A stretch of 45,456 nucleotides of DNA from Gammaproteobacteria bacterium (GCA_030595795.1 JAUVCH010000016.1:1-45456), one strand, 5' to 3'; numbered from the stretch's first letter, positions 16,297-24,750 are shown. Program-made: numbers and translations. The notes: generated by a model from the letters alone, not told the origin.

Positions 16297-17430
16297 TTAT
16301 CTCGCATTCTTGATGGTCGAAGGCTGAACTGTGTCACCCATACTATTACCAAAACTATTTCTTTCGAAAGTAATAACCGCAGCGAGATCAACATCGCTAA
16401 GCTGTGTTTTATACGCAGCCATCTGAGTACCCGAACGACCATTCATGACCACATCGGTGTGACCCTCGACATCGCCTGTTACGACCGCACTATTGGTCAT
16501 CGCTGGGAATACACCGAGGATACCTGCACCTGTCGGGCCGTGACATGCAGCACAATTCGTCTGGTAAACAGTCTCACCTTTGGCGAGCAGGTCTTGCATA
16601 GACCATTCCTGGCTAGCGGATGCGGCAACGGCTGCTGCCTCTGCTTTTTTCGCGACAATCCACTTTTCGTATTCAGCTTCGGTAACCGCTTCAACTACGA
16701 TAGGCATGAAACCATGGTCTTTGCCACAAAGCTCCGCGCATTGACCACGATAAGTGCCGGGCTCTTCGATAATTGCCCAGGAATCGTTAATATAGCCGGG
16801 GACAGCGTCCTGCTTAACGGCTAGCTCTGGTACCCACCAGGCATGAATAACGTCATCAGAGCCGAACAGGAAGCGAACCTTCTTGTTAATCGGTAAAACG
16901 ATAGGTTCATCGACCTCTAACAGATAATTTTCATTACCAGTGGGATCCTTAACAACATCACGGCTGCTTTGCGCCAGCGAGCTAATGAACTCAACGCCTT
17001 CGTCCAGATAGTTATATTTCCATTTCCACTGAATACCGGTGACCTGTACATTGATATCAGCACTGGTTTCTGCGTCTTCCAGATCAAGCAACGTGCCTGT
17101 TGCTGGTATTGCAATGGCGATCAAAATAATCAAGGGAGCAACAGTCCAGATAATTTCAATAGTGGTACTTTCATGGAAATTAGCAGCTTCAGCACCTCGA
17201 GATTTCCTATGGTGGAAAATTGACCAGGCCATTGCTGCGAAGACTAAAACGCCAATTACGACACATATCCAGAAAACGATCATATGGAGACCGTAAATCT
17301 CTCGACTTATGGGGGTTACCCCCTTGGTCATGTTCAATGCATATTCTGCCTGCGCAGACGATACAAAAAGCATCGACAAAACGCTGGTTATTGTCGCAGG
17401 CAGACGCCCGGACATTTTGTTAAATGTCAT
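16297..17430 (-). CDS. ctaC: Cytochrome c oxidase subunit II fused to cytochrome c (caa3 type)
   Basis: About 377 residues: a signal peptide, two membrane helices, the periplasmic CuA cupredoxin domain, and a C-terminal cytochrome c domain. The CuA ligands are in VIHAWWVPEL and GQCAELCGKDHGFM (two Cys, Glu, His, Met). The heme c site is NCAACHGPTG, with the axial Met probably in GTQMAAY. The fusion lets this oxidase accept electrons through its own heme c. Start choice: ATG 17430 is preceded by GGGGG at about 6 nt. A longer in-frame ATG at 17475 lacks a good SD and would extend before the signal peptide. It is the first gene of the structural oxidase operon. Confidence 0.95.
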   Translation of the reverse strand: MTFNKMSGRLPATITSVLSMLFVSSAQAEYALNMTKGVTPISREIYGLHMIVFWICVVIGVLVFAAMAWSIFHHRKSRGAEAANFHESTTIEIIWTVAPLIILIAIAIPATGTLLDLEDAETSADINVQVTGIQWKWKYNYLDEGVEFISSLAQSSRDVVKDPTGNENYLLEVDEPIVLPINKKVRFLFGSDDVIHAWWVPELAVKQDAVPGYINDSWAIIEEPGTYRGQCAELCGKDHGFMPIVVEAVTEAEYEKWIVAKKAEAAAVAASASQEWSMQDLLAKGETVYQTNCAACHGPTGAGILGVFPAMTNSAVVTGDVEGHTDVVMNGRSGTQMAAYKTQLSDVDLAAVITFERNSFGNSMGDTVQPSTIKNAR

Positions 17431-17574
17431 TATTATCCCCCAAAAATTTCGTAAAGCTTTATCCCTGCATCCCATTAAAGACTACCGAGATAAACTGATT
17501 GCTGGTTTTTAAAAACTAATTAAAGCCATTTTATAGTTAAATTCCCACAAATGGCACGGAAAAATCACGCACGG

Positions 17575-17607
17575 ATTATACAGTCTTTGATTTGAAAGAC
17601 TAGTCAA
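17575..17607 (-). promoter_or_regulatory. Candidate ctaC promoter with operator-like dyad in an over-long spacer
   Basis: On the minus strand TTGACT (17607-17602) and a perfect TATAAT (17580-17575) are separated by 21 nt. That spacer is almost wholly a perfect dyad: AGTCTTT, 6 nt, AAAGACT (17582-17601). The -10 lies about 145 bp before ctaC. Confidence 0.45.
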
Positions 17608-17676
17608 CAGCACTAAATAAAACAACATAACCCCCCAAATTTGGCACATAATCTCAGAGCAGTCCACTCACTAATG

Positions 17677-17690
17677 TTGACCCACGTCAA
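17677..17690. promoter_or_regulatory. Fnr/Anr/FixK-like palindrome
   Basis: TTGAC, CCAC, GTCAA: a perfect 5-4-5 palindrome matching the TTGAY-N4-RTCAA pattern of oxygen-responsive Crp/Fnr regulators. It lies about 250 bp before ctaC and about 115 bp before the DUF2970 gene. It could alternatively include a -35 element (TTGACC). Confidence 0.45.
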
Positions 17691-17804
17691 TTAAATCCAT
17701 TTTAAGTAAGAACACAACCCATAATAGTTATTTATTTCCAGCGAAAATCGAACAAGCTGGTTCAAATTAAAGTATTCTTGAGGGAAATAAACGAGGTCGA
17801 AAAC

Positions 17805-18038
17805 TTGAAGGACTCCACCGAAAATAGCGAAGAATCTGTTGCCATTACTTTTTGGCAACTACTTAGGAGCACACTATCAGCGTTTATTGGAGTACAGAGC
17901 AACGCAAACCGAGAACGCGATTTCAAGCACGGCAAGATTTCTCACTTTATAGGAATCGGCCTGTTATTCGGCCTGACTTTTATTGGTTCTATTGTGACCG
18001 TGGTGCAAATAGTCCTGCATGTCACAGGAACCGATTAG
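17805..18038 (+). CDS. DUF2970 family small membrane protein
   Basis: About 77 residues from TTG 17805, which has GAGGT at 7 nt. An alternative TTG at 17778 adds nine residues and has only a weak SD. The family core, FIGVQSNANRERDFKHGK, is followed by one hydrophobic helix (FIGIGLLFGLTFIGSIVTVVQI). DUF2970 proteins are often encoded next to oxidase genes, but I know of no defined function. Here the gene lies between the divergent ctaC operon and the convergent cyoE gene. Its stop lies in a hairpin shared with the cyoE stop. Confidence 0.75.
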   Translation: MKDSTENSEESVAITFWQLLRSTLSAFIGVQSNANRERDFKHGKISHFIGIGLLFGLTFIGSIVTVVQIVLHVTGTD

Positions 18039-18062
18039 AGAGTTAAAGAAAATACTCTCTAA
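18035..18062. terminator. Hairpin spanning the convergent stops of the DUF2970 gene and cyoE
   Basis: A perfect 9-bp stem TTAGAGAGT (18035-18043) / ACTCTCTAA (18054-18062) with a 10-nt loop. Both stop codons fall inside it. There is no long T-run on either side, so termination is only a guess. Confidence 0.4.
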
Positions 18063-18945
18063 TGATCAATCGTACATAATGATCCGCGAGCAGGAAGCCG
18101 AATAATACGCTCAGATAAAAGATCGAATAACCGAAAGTTTTCATCGCGATTACATTCGGCTCCTTCTCGCGATAAAGCTTTACAGCGTAATATAGAAACC
18201 CAATACCCAGTGAGACCGCCCCGGCCAGATAAATCAGGCCACTCATTTGAATAACAAACGGCATTAGCGTCACTATAAATAGTAATATGGTGTAGAGCAG
18301 GATTTGCACCTTGGTGAAATCCACCCCATGCGTAACAGGAAGCATTGGAATATCGGCCTTCGCATATTCTTCTCGGCGACGTATCGCCAGAGCCCAGAAA
18401 TGTGGAGGGGTCCAGATAAAGATAATCAAGAATAACAATAAGGCTTCGGTTTCCACCTGACCCGTTACTGCGGTCCAGCCCAGTAACGGGGGGGCAGCTC
18501 CGGCGGCTCCTCCGAGCACAATATTCTGGGGCGTTGCTCGCTTCAGGTACATGGTGTAAATCAATGCATAGCCGACCAACGCGAAGAAAGTTAAAATCGC
18601 GGTTAAAACATTAACAAATAACACCAATAACGCGATACCCAACACACCCAGAGAGATTGCAAAGATCACCGCATTTTTTTGGGCCAACCCTCCGCTCACC
18701 AACGGCCGATTCCTGGTTCGCTCCATGATCCTGTCGATATGCTCATCAACCACATGGTTAATGGCGGCTCCAGAAGCTGCTGCAAATCCAATCCCTAGCA
18801 GACCAAAAACAAAAATATCCAGGGGCACCGAACCATCAGCCGCCAGCAACATCCCCACCATCGCGGTAAAAACGATCAGGAATACCACTTTTGGCTTGGT
18901 CAAATTGTAGTATTGCGACCAGTTTGCGGCAGTTAAGGAGCTCAT
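18043..18945 (-). CDS. cyoE: Protoheme IX farnesyltransferase (heme O synthase)
   Basis: About 300 residues of the UbiA prenyltransferase superfamily, with multiple membrane helices. Motifs include the start YYNLTKPKVVFLI, the first Asp-rich/Asn motif near AAINHVVDEHIDRIMERTRNRP, and WTPPHFWALAI. It adds a farnesyl group to heme b to make heme O, the precursor of heme A. ATG 18945 is chosen, since the frame upstream to TTG 19011 does not align with the family and the resulting length is standard. It is 76 bp downstream of the Sco-like gene. Heme A synthase, the next enzyme, is not encoded nearby. Confidence 0.93.
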   Translation of the reverse strand: MSSLTAANWSQYYNLTKPKVVFLIVFTAMVGMLLAADGSVPLDIFVFGLLGIGFAAASGAAINHVVDEHIDRIMERTRNRPLVSGGLAQKNAVIFAISLGVLGIALLVLFVNVLTAILTFFALVGYALIYTMYLKRATPQNIVLGGAAGAAPPLLGWTAVTGQVETEALLLFLIIFIWTPPHFWALAIRRREEYAKADIPMLPVTHGVDFTKVQILLYTILLFIVTLMPFVIQMSGLIYLAGAVSLGIGFLYYAVKLYREKEPNVIAMKTFGYSIFYLSVLFGFLLADHYVRLIIREYFL

Positions 18946-19021
18946 ATTTCCAGTGTCGGTTCGTGTGTCAAGAAAAGCGGCCTTTATACAGACTTTGCCT
19001 TTTAATATCAAACAGTCGGGA

Positions 19022-19624
19022 TTAACCGATTTGCGATAACTTCATCAATTTTTTAATATCTTCAAGAACACGGTATTCGTCAATTTCTGCCGGATAAACC
19101 ATCATGTAATTTTGATCCGGGTCTACCAGATAAAGACGGGGTGTTGTTCCAGTTATAGTCCCCTCTTCTTCCGCAAATTGCGCAAGTAGTCGATTATTTC
19201 TGAACCCGTCGATCACCACGAAATCGGGGTATTCCCTTAAAAGCGCCAGCATCGTCTCGTCCATGGCGGCGGCGGAAATCAATACGTTTTGCAGGCGCTC
19301 AGTATCTCGGCCAAGCAGCGTTCTAATCTGCCGCATATAGTATATGTTGGAACGACAGCGGTCGTTACAGGCTCCTTGTGTGAATAGCAGGAAGGTCCAT
19401 TTTTTGCCAAAGCCACCTTCATAAATCTGACCATTTATTGATTCCAGTTTAGGCCAGCTCAACTTCTTTACCGGTTGAATAATCTTTCCGTAATTATCAC
19501 TTTCCGGCTTAAGTTCAAACACATAGAGCGCCATCCAGCCAGCAAAAAACGGCAATACGAACACCCCTACCAGGCTCAGAAACTTAACCCGATACCAGAA
19601 CAAACTCTTCTTTTCTTCAGTCAT
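19022..19624 (-). CDS. Membrane-anchored Sco/thioredoxin-like protein of the oxidase cluster
   Basis: A 200-residue protein with an N-terminal membrane helix (about 15-36) and a periplasmic domain. CNDRC (Cys86, Cys90) has the CX3C spacing of Sco copper chaperones. The segment TGTTPRLYLVDPDQNYMMVYP resembles the Sco/thioredoxin C-terminal strand, but has Thr where Sco proteins have their copper-ligand His. A poorly characterised protein commonly sits between surf1 and ctaA in gammaproteobacterial cox clusters, and this appears to be it. A redox or copper-delivery role in oxidase assembly is inferred. It overlaps surf1 by 8 bp. Confidence 0.75.
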   Translation of the reverse strand: MTEEKKSLFWYRVKFLSLVGVFVLPFFAGWMALYVFELKPESDNYGKIIQPVKKLSWPKLESINGQIYEGGFGKKWTFLLFTQGACNDRCRSNIYYMRQIRTLLGRDTERLQNVLISAAAMDETMLALLREYPDFVVIDGFRNNRLLAQFAEEEGTITGTTPRLYLVDPDQNYMMVYPAEIDEYRVLEDIKKLMKLSQIG

Positions 19625-20333
19625 GCAACTTCCGTAAATTTAATACAAAAAACAATATCAGGGCTATTGCGGCAAACGCGAACCACTGCCAGGCGTAGGC
19701 GCGGCTCTTTTCGGGCTTAAGCCAGACAGGCTGCCAGTCTCTCACATAAGCACCTTGCTGCTCAGCTCCGAGCCAGATGATAACCGGCATTAACTTATTA
19801 TCAAATTCGGCCTGAAGCGCGGAAAAATCAATAAACGGTATAACCTGTGGCCAGTTTTCATGCAGCATAACGCTACCCAGGCGAAAAATATTGCCATCAG
19901 GAATCGTCACTATACCCAATACTCTGTCCAGATTTACCGGTATTTGTATAGCCGGTAAATCCTGTCTCGAAGTACCTGCGCCTACCCAACCTCTATTCAC
20001 CAGAATCACGCCACCAGTAGATAATCTAAAGGGTGATATCACATGGTAACCCGCTTGCCCCTTGTACAATTGATTATCGAGTAACAAAGTCCGCATCGTA
20101 TCCAACTCCCCCTGCAAAATCACTTTTTGATATTCAATATCAGGCCAGTTCTCAGTCATCCCAAATGGTACATATTCAGATGCCAGACGGCTTTCATATT
20201 TTTGTTGAATAGTCTGTTTGAATTCCGCCCTTTCGAACTGCCACAGGCCAAGCAAGGCGAACAAAGTAACGGCTAACAGTGTTATTGACAGCATCAACCA
20301 CGACGGCTTAAATTTACGGTTAAAAATAATCAT
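19617..20333 (-). CDS. SURF1 family cytochrome oxidase assembly protein
   Basis: A 238-residue protein with the SURF1 topology: a helix at each end (about 12-32 and 212-232) and a periplasmic middle. Motifs are LGLWQFERAEFKQ, LLDNQLYKGQAGYHVISPF, VLVNRGWVGAG, and the C-terminal YAWQWFAFAAIALILF. SURF1 assists heme A insertion into subunit I. It heads the surf1, Sco-like, cyoE run and diverges from the DUF2909 gene 57 bp away. Confidence 0.93.
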   Translation of the reverse strand: MIIFNRKFKPSWLMLSITLLAVTLFALLGLWQFERAEFKQTIQQKYESRLASEYVPFGMTENWPDIEYQKVILQGELDTMRTLLLDNQLYKGQAGYHVISPFRLSTGGVILVNRGWVGAGTSRQDLPAIQIPVNLDRVLGIVTIPDGNIFRLGSVMLHENWPQVIPFIDFSALQAEFDNKLMPVIIWLGAEQQGAYVRDWQPVWLKPEKSRAYAWQWFAFAAIALILFFVLNLRKLHD

Positions 20334-20390
20334 ATCGCGCCTTGCTGAACATCGAGTAAAATATCTGATTCCAGCATCTTAATTATCAAA

Positions 20391-20609
20391 ATGATTATCA
20401 AACTCATCATCCTTATCTTACTCGTACTCATTCTGTTAAGCCTGGGTGCTGGTATGTTCAGCCTGATCAAAGACAAAAGCTCAGAAAGTCGCACCGCTAA
20501 ATTCCTGACCATTCGAATAGCGTTATCGATAGCCTTATTCGTGTTATTGGTGGTCTCCTTTTTATTCGGCTGGATACAGCCGCACGGGCTTATGCCTCCG
20601 GCACCGTAA
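20391..20609 (+). CDS. DUF2909 (twin transmembrane) protein
   Basis: A 72-residue protein with two hydrophobic helices (about 3-24 and 42-63) separated by a charged loop, SLIKDKSSESRTAKFLTIR, and ending GWIQPHG. These match the DUF2909 family, which is found beside surf1 in many gammaproteobacterial oxidase clusters. No biochemical function is known to me. Unlike the usual arrangement, it is divergent from surf1 here. No clear SD precedes the ATG. Confidence 0.8.
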   Translation: MIIKLIILILLVLILLSLGAGMFSLIKDKSSESRTAKFLTIRIALSIALFVLLVVSFLFGWIQPHGLMPPAP

Positions 20610-20625
20610 TCCCGTTGCTGATAGC

Positions 20626-21438
20626 TCATTTGGCTATCCAGGCGTGACCGTACACTACTTCGTAACTGGCAATATATTTGCCGCTTTCAAAGCCGTGCTC
20701 TCGATATTTATCTTCCAGTAATCTAAGTTTGGCGGGGGTCATCAAACCCCGGCTACGATTTCTATCCGCATTGCTCGCGCCGATATCTCTTAGATCATCG
20801 AGTACCTGACGAAAACCATCGTATTCCAGTCGGATTGTCTCTGAATCGACTACCGGCTGCGAAAATCCGGCGGCCATTAATGCATCGCCAATATCGTGCA
20901 TATCAACAAACTGATGTACGTGTGGTTTCTGATCTACTTCGAACCAGCTATCACGCAACTCGGATAAAGTCGATGGCCCGAATGTCGCAAACATCAGCAA
21001 TCCGTCCTGTCGACCTATCCTCGCCAGGTCAATCAACGTAGCGGGTAAATCGTTCGCCCATTGCAAAGCCAGACTGGAAAACAGCAAATCAAAGCTTTCA
21101 TCAGCAAATGGCATGCACTCCATATCGGCATTCACTAACCGCTTCCTACGCAGCAACCCATATTTCTTACGGGTTTCCTCAAGCATCGAAAACGCCATAT
21201 CCATACTGATAATTTTACTCCGCGAATAATGCTCGCGCAGGCCATTAATCGCCTTACCAGTACCGCAACCGATATCGATAATGTTTTCTGGATTATGGCG
21301 AATATACTGCAACCGTTGCAACAACCGCTGCAATACCTCTTCTTGCAAGATAGCCGCTTTATTATAGCTTTTAGCAGCACGATTAAAGGTCTTCTTCACA
21401 GAAGACTTGTCTAAGCGCGGTAGATTGAGTAAATCCAA
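20626..21438 (-). CDS. bioC: Malonyl-[ACP] O-methyltransferase BioC
   Basis: A 270-residue SAM-dependent methyltransferase. The N-terminus, KKTFNRAAKSYNKAAILQ, is typical of BioC. The SAM motif is IIDIGCGTGKAI, followed by DMECMPFADESFDLLFSSLALQW and MFATFGPSTLSEL. BioC methylates the free carboxyl of malonyl-ACP so that fatty acid synthesis can build pimeloyl-ACP for biotin. The start is TTG 21438. It follows bioH by 41 bp on the same strand, and the pair works in sequence: BioC caps and BioH uncaps. bioB, bioF and bioD are not in the window. Confidence 0.93.
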   Translation of the reverse strand: MDLLNLPRLDKSSVKKTFNRAAKSYNKAAILQEEVLQRLLQRLQYIRHNPENIIDIGCGTGKAINGLREHYSRSKIISMDMAFSMLEETRKKYGLLRRKRLVNADMECMPFADESFDLLFSSLALQWANDLPATLIDLARIGRQDGLLMFATFGPSTLSELRDSWFEVDQKPHVHQFVDMHDIGDALMAAGFSQPVVDSETIRLEYDGFRQVLDDLRDIGASNADRNRSRGLMTPAKLRLLEDKYREHGFESGKYIASYEVVYGHAWIAK

Positions 21439-21479
21439 CTAAGGAACCTTATAGTACGTTTAAGGGAAAAACGAGAGCC

Positions 21480-22232
21480 CTAAAGCATCGTCAAAAACTG
21501 ACCCGTATGCGATAAAAATGGAGCATGAGCGGCGGTGGCGAGGGATTCTACCTGAATCTGCGGATTAATATGAACGATTTCTTTTGCCAAATTATGAGGT
21601 ACAAGGACATCACGGCCACCGAGTATCATTTTTACGGGCAAATCGAGATCTGCCAACAAAGAACGGTTATCTTTTTGTTTCAACAATTCCAGCCCAAACA
21701 GCAAGGCCTCGGCATCTGGCTCACCAGCGGCTTCCAACCGGGTCATCAACTCACGGATGAGTTGTCGGGCCTTATCATTCCCGTGCATTTGTAATGATAA
21801 AAATCGCTTTACGGTTGATTTCCAGCCCCGACTTAAATCTTCACCAAAAGCATCGAACACAGCCTCATCAACGGCAGAATCCCAGTCTGACCGGCGCACA
21901 AAACAGGGGTTACAGCAAACCAGTGTCAATTGACTAAACTGACCCGGATATTGTTGCGCCAGTTCCGCAGCGTACAACCCACCCATTGACCAGCCCAGTA
22001 ATTTGCCAGCAGGCAAATTCGCCGCAATCAACGCCACCTGATCCTCAAACGATAAATCGGCATCCCATTGGCTCAAGCCATAACCCGGCAGATCGACACA
22101 AAAAACCGTATTATTGCGCGCCAGTTCGACCCGCAAAGGTTCGAACACCGAAGCGTTCATACCCCAGCCGTGTAATAGAATGATGGGCTCGCCGCGACCA
22201 CTTTGGGTTATCGATAACGCCTGTTTATTCAT
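21480..22232 (-). CDS. bioH: Pimeloyl-[ACP] methyl ester esterase BioH
   Basis: A 250-residue alpha/beta hydrolase. The oxyanion segment is ILLHGWGMN, the nucleophile elbow is GWSMGG (Ser), the acid is probably in MILGGRDVLVP (Asp), and the His in TAAHAPFLSH. Length and motifs match BioH. It hydrolyses pimeloyl-ACP methyl ester to release pimeloyl-ACP. It is upstream of bioC in a two-gene operon. Confidence 0.92.
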   Translation of the reverse strand: MNKQALSITQSGRGEPIILLHGWGMNASVFEPLRVELARNNTVFCVDLPGYGLSQWDADLSFEDQVALIAANLPAGKLLGWSMGGLYAAELAQQYPGQFSQLTLVCCNPCFVRRSDWDSAVDEAVFDAFGEDLSRGWKSTVKRFLSLQMHGNDKARQLIRELMTRLEAAGEPDAEALLFGLELLKQKDNRSLLADLDLPVKMILGGRDVLVPHNLAKEIVHINPQIQVESLATAAHAPFLSHTGQFLTML

Positions 22233-22308
22233 AGATCGCTTGCTGCCAATGTTTTCACTTTCTGATAGAGTGCCGTGACTTCACCACAAATTCAAATAAT
22301 CATCCGAC

Positions 22309-22896
22309 GTGTCGATCACCTACCTTGAAACCATCGGTTTACCCTTACTGGCTTACTTGCTGGGTTCCTTGTCGTCGGCAATCATTCTCAGCAAAATCCT
22401 GGGCTTTCCCGACCCTAGAAGCGAAGGCTCGAACAATCCAGGGGCCACCAATGTGTTGCGAATAGCGGGGAAAAAAGCCGCTTTTCTCACCCTGGTCGGC
22501 GATTGCCTGAAGGGTCTGATTCCGGTACTCATCGCTATGACTGTAACCGACGACAGACTGCTCATTGCCGCAACCGGTTTTTGCGCCTTTCTCGGGCACT
22601 GTTATCCAATTTTCTTCCGCTTCAAAGGCGGCAAAGGCGTCGCCACCGCAATAGCCGTAAGTGTCGGTTTTAACTGGATAATCGGGTCGATCATCATTGC
22701 AATCTGGCTGCTATTTGCCAAGGTTTTCAAGATATCTTCGTTGGCGGCCATTATTGCCTTTGCCACCCTGCCTTTGTTGATTTTCTGGCTGGAAGACACC
22801 GTTTCCACCACGTTAATATTCGCCGCCATGTCGGCCATATTAATATGGCGTCATCGCGGAAATATACAGCGCCTGATTCAGGGCACCGAAGGCTAA
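22309..22896 (+). CDS. plsY: Glycerol-3-phosphate acyltransferase PlsY
   Basis: A 195-residue integral membrane enzyme that transfers acyl groups from acyl-phosphate to glycerol 3-phosphate, making lysophosphatidic acid. The three PlsY motifs are clear: LLGSLSSAIILSK, the signature GSNNPGATNVLR, and GHCYPIFFRFKGGKGVAT. The start is GTG 22309 with little SD. It converges on tsaD with 8 bp between the stops. The plsY-tsaD-rpsU neighbourhood is the usual gammaproteobacterial one. Confidence 0.96.
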   Translation: MSITYLETIGLPLLAYLLGSLSSAIILSKILGFPDPRSEGSNNPGATNVLRIAGKKAAFLTLVGDCLKGLIPVLIAMTVTDDRLLIAATGFCAFLGHCYPIFFRFKGGKGVATAIAVSVGFNWIIGSIIIAIWLLFAKVFKISSLAAIIAFATLPLLIFWLEDTVSTTLIFAAMSAILIWRHRGNIQRLIQGTEG

Positions 22897-22904
22897 ATCC
22901 CGGA

Positions 22905-23930
22905 CTAAATAGGGGGCTGAATAGGAGGCAGGCTTTCCAGCGACCAGCGAGGCAACACATCGAACACACCCTCGTCAGCCTGCCCGGCATTAAGTCGTAA
23001 TGCGCCAGCATAAGCAATCATTGCACCATTATCGGTACAATACTCGATGGCCGGGAAATAAACTCTACCATCCCTTTGTTCAAGAACCTCAGTCAGCACA
23101 GCTCGCAAACGCCGATTAGCGCCAACACCACCCGCAACTACCAGCCGTGAGTAACCGGTTTGTTCAAGCGCGCGACCGCATTTGATACGCAGCGTATCGA
23201 CGACGGCATGTTGAAAAGCATACGCTATTTCGGCACGTAGCGAATCGTCTAGCGGATTATACTGCTGGATGATATTGAGCGCGGCGGTTTTCAAACCGCT
23301 AAAGCTAAATTCGAGGCCGGGTCGATTCGTCATCGGCCTTGGAAACTTGAATTGGCTCTGCGAAGTCTGATCAGCCAACGCCGCCAAATGCGGCCCACCC
23401 GGATATGGCAAGCCCAGCAATTTTGCCGTTTTATCGAAAGCTTCTCCGACCGCATCATCGAGCGACTCACCCAAAATGCGGTATTTGCCAATTGCCTGCA
23501 CATCCACCAGCATGGTATGACCACCAGAAACCAATAGCGCCACAAAAGGATATTCGGGATGCTCATCGCCGAGCATCGGGGCCAGTAAATGGCCTTCCAT
23601 GTGGTGCACTCCGAGTACTGGCTTATCGAGCGCCCAGCCAATTCCGCGCGCGATGCTAGCACCCACCATGAGAGCCCCAATTAACCCGGGACCACGGGTA
23701 TAAGCGATTGCATCGATTGAATCGATATCGCCCCATTCTCGCAAAATATCCTCAATCATCGGTGCCGCCTTGACGACGTGATCCCGTGAGGCCAGTTCCG
23801 GCACAACGCCGCCGTATTCCTGATGCCGCTCTATTTGCGAGTAGAGCCGTTGCCATATTTTATTGCTCTCAGTATCAAATATTGCGATACCTGTCTCATC
23901 ACAGGAGCTTTCCAGACCTAAAACCTTCAT
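22905..23930 (-). CDS. tsaD: tRNA N6-threonylcarbamoyladenosine synthase subunit TsaD
   Basis: A 341-residue protein of the Kae1/TsaD family with an ASKHA fold. Signatures seen are [17 protein letters not shown], the metal-binding [22 protein letters not shown], and [12 protein letters not shown]. It transfers the threonylcarbamoyl group to A37 of ANN-decoding tRNAs, together with TsaB and TsaE (not in the window). It diverges from rpsU. Confidence 0.97.
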   Translation of the reverse strand: MKVLGLESSCDETGIAIFDTESNKIWQRLYSQIERHQEYGGVVPELASRDHVVKAAPMIEDILREWGDIDSIDAIAYTRGPGLIGALMVGASIARGIGWALDKPVLGVHHMEGHLLAPMLGDEHPEYPFVALLVSGGHTMLVDVQAIGKYRILGESLDDAVGEAFDKTAKLLGLPYPGGPHLAALADQTSQSQFKFPRPMTNRPGLEFSFSGLKTAALNIIQQYNPLDDSLRAEIAYAFQHAVVDTLRIKCGRALEQTGYSRLVVAGGVGANRRLRAVLTEVLEQRDGRVYFPAIEYCTDNGAMIAYAGALRLNAGQADEGVFDVLPRWSLESLPPIQPPI

Positions 23931-23968
23931 AAATTCGCGTTTTTCCTGACTTATTTGACGAATGGCGA

Positions 23969-23996
23969 TTGATATTTAATACCGCCTCCTTATAAT
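23969..23996 (+). promoter_or_regulatory. Candidate sigma-70 promoter for rpsU operon
   Basis: TTGATA (23969-23974) and a perfect TATAAT (23991-23996) are separated by 16 nt. The -10 ends 68 bp before the rpsU ATG. Confidence 0.6.
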
Positions 23997-24064
23997 TGTC
24001 CGGCTCAAAAAGCGGGCCAGCAGTGCTGGTGCCAGTAATTTAACGAATCCGGATTATTTTTAAT

Positions 24065-24280
24065 ATGCCATCAGTTAAGGTAAAGGACAACGAACCGTTT
24101 GACTTCGCACTGCGTCGATTCAAAAGATCTTGTGAAAAAGCGGGCGTTCTCACCGAAACACGTCGCCGTCAGCACTACGAAAAGCCAACTGCGGTTCGCA
24201 AGCGTAAATCTGCCGCTGCCGTAAAGCGTAACTTCAAGCGTATCTCCAAAGATTTCGGTACTCGCCGTCGCATGTACTAA
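24065..24280 (+). CDS. rpsU: 30S ribosomal protein S21
   Basis: A 71-residue, strongly basic protein beginning [20 protein letters not shown] and ending [13 protein letters not shown], the standard bS21 sequence and length. It functions in the small-subunit head/platform during initiation. In most gammaproteobacteria rpsU leads the rpsU-(yqeY)-dnaG-rpoD macromolecular synthesis operon. Here rpsU-yqeY is kept, but dnaG-rpoD are 17 kb away. Confidence 0.98.
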   Translation: MPSVKVKDNEPFDFALRRFKRSCEKAGVLTETRRRQHYEKPTAVRKRKSAAAVKRNFKRISKDFGTRRRMY

Positions 24281-24291
24281 AGCATTATCTG

Positions 24292-24750
24292 ATGCCAGAT
24301 AGCGCACTAAAAACCCAACTTCTGTCTGACATGAAGTCGTCGATGAAAAGCGGCGCCAAAGCCAGACTGTTGGTGATCAGAAACATGCTAGCCGCTATCA
24401 AGCAAATCGAGGTCGACGAAAGAATCGATCTTGATGATGCCCGCGTCGTTGCAGTTCTCGACAAAATGTCGAAGCAACGCCGTGAATCGATTTCCCAGTT
24501 CACCACTGCAGGTCGCGACGATCTGATCAAGATCGAAGTAGCCGAGCTCGAAATCATTCAGGAATATTTACCTGAAGCACTCTCCGAAGCCGAAATCGAA
24601 ACGCTCATAGATGATGCTATCAACACTACCGGCGCAAGTTCGATTAAAGAAATGGGCAAGGTCATGGGAATACTCAAGCCTAAGCTCCAGGGTCGCGCCG
24701 ACATGGGAAAAGTAAGTCAACTGATTAAATCCAGACTCGCTTCAGCTTGA
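24292..24750 (+). CDS. yqeY: GatB/YqeY domain protein
   Basis: A 152-residue helical protein with the YqeY/GatB C-terminal-like domain: DMKSSMKSGAKARLLVIRNM near the start, then EIIQEYLPEALSE and a C-terminus with MGKVMGILKPKLQGRADMG. The domain resembles the tRNA-binding tail of the amidotransferase subunit GatB, so tRNA contact is plausible. Its cellular role is unproven. It follows rpsU by 11 bp and precedes gltD by 12 bp. Confidence 0.93.
   Translation: MPDSALKTQLLSDMKSSMKSGAKARLLVIRNMLAAIKQIEVDERIDLDDARVVAVLDKMSKQRRESISQFTTAGRDDLIKIEVAELEIIQEYLPEALSEAEIETLIDDAINTTGASSIKEMGKVMGILKPKLQGRADMGKVSQLIKSRLASA

Larger units (their letters stand above)
17431..17804. promoter_or_regulatory. Divergent control region between ctaC and the DUF2970 gene
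   Basis: A 374-bp AT-rich stretch without a gene. It holds a candidate ctaC promoter with an internal dyad (17575-17607) and a Crp/Fnr-type palindrome (17677-17690), listed separately. I see no RNA gene or coding remnant in the rest. Confidence 0.55.

Noticed and set aside
17582..17607. Fnr site TTGA...TCAA at the dyad
   Set aside because: The half-sites are 8 nt apart rather than the 6 nt between TTGA and TCAA required for Fnr-type sites.
20375..20405. Fur-box-like sequence at the DUF2909 start (TGATAAT-C-ATTTTGA on the minus strand)
   Set aside because: It overlaps the start codon, only one half-site is good, and the match follows from Ile/Lys codons in an AT-rich start.
23999..24064. Autoregulatory hairpin in the rpsU leader
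   Set aside because: Only a 5-bp stem (CCAGC, AGT, GCTGG) is present, and no known S21-binding leader matches it.
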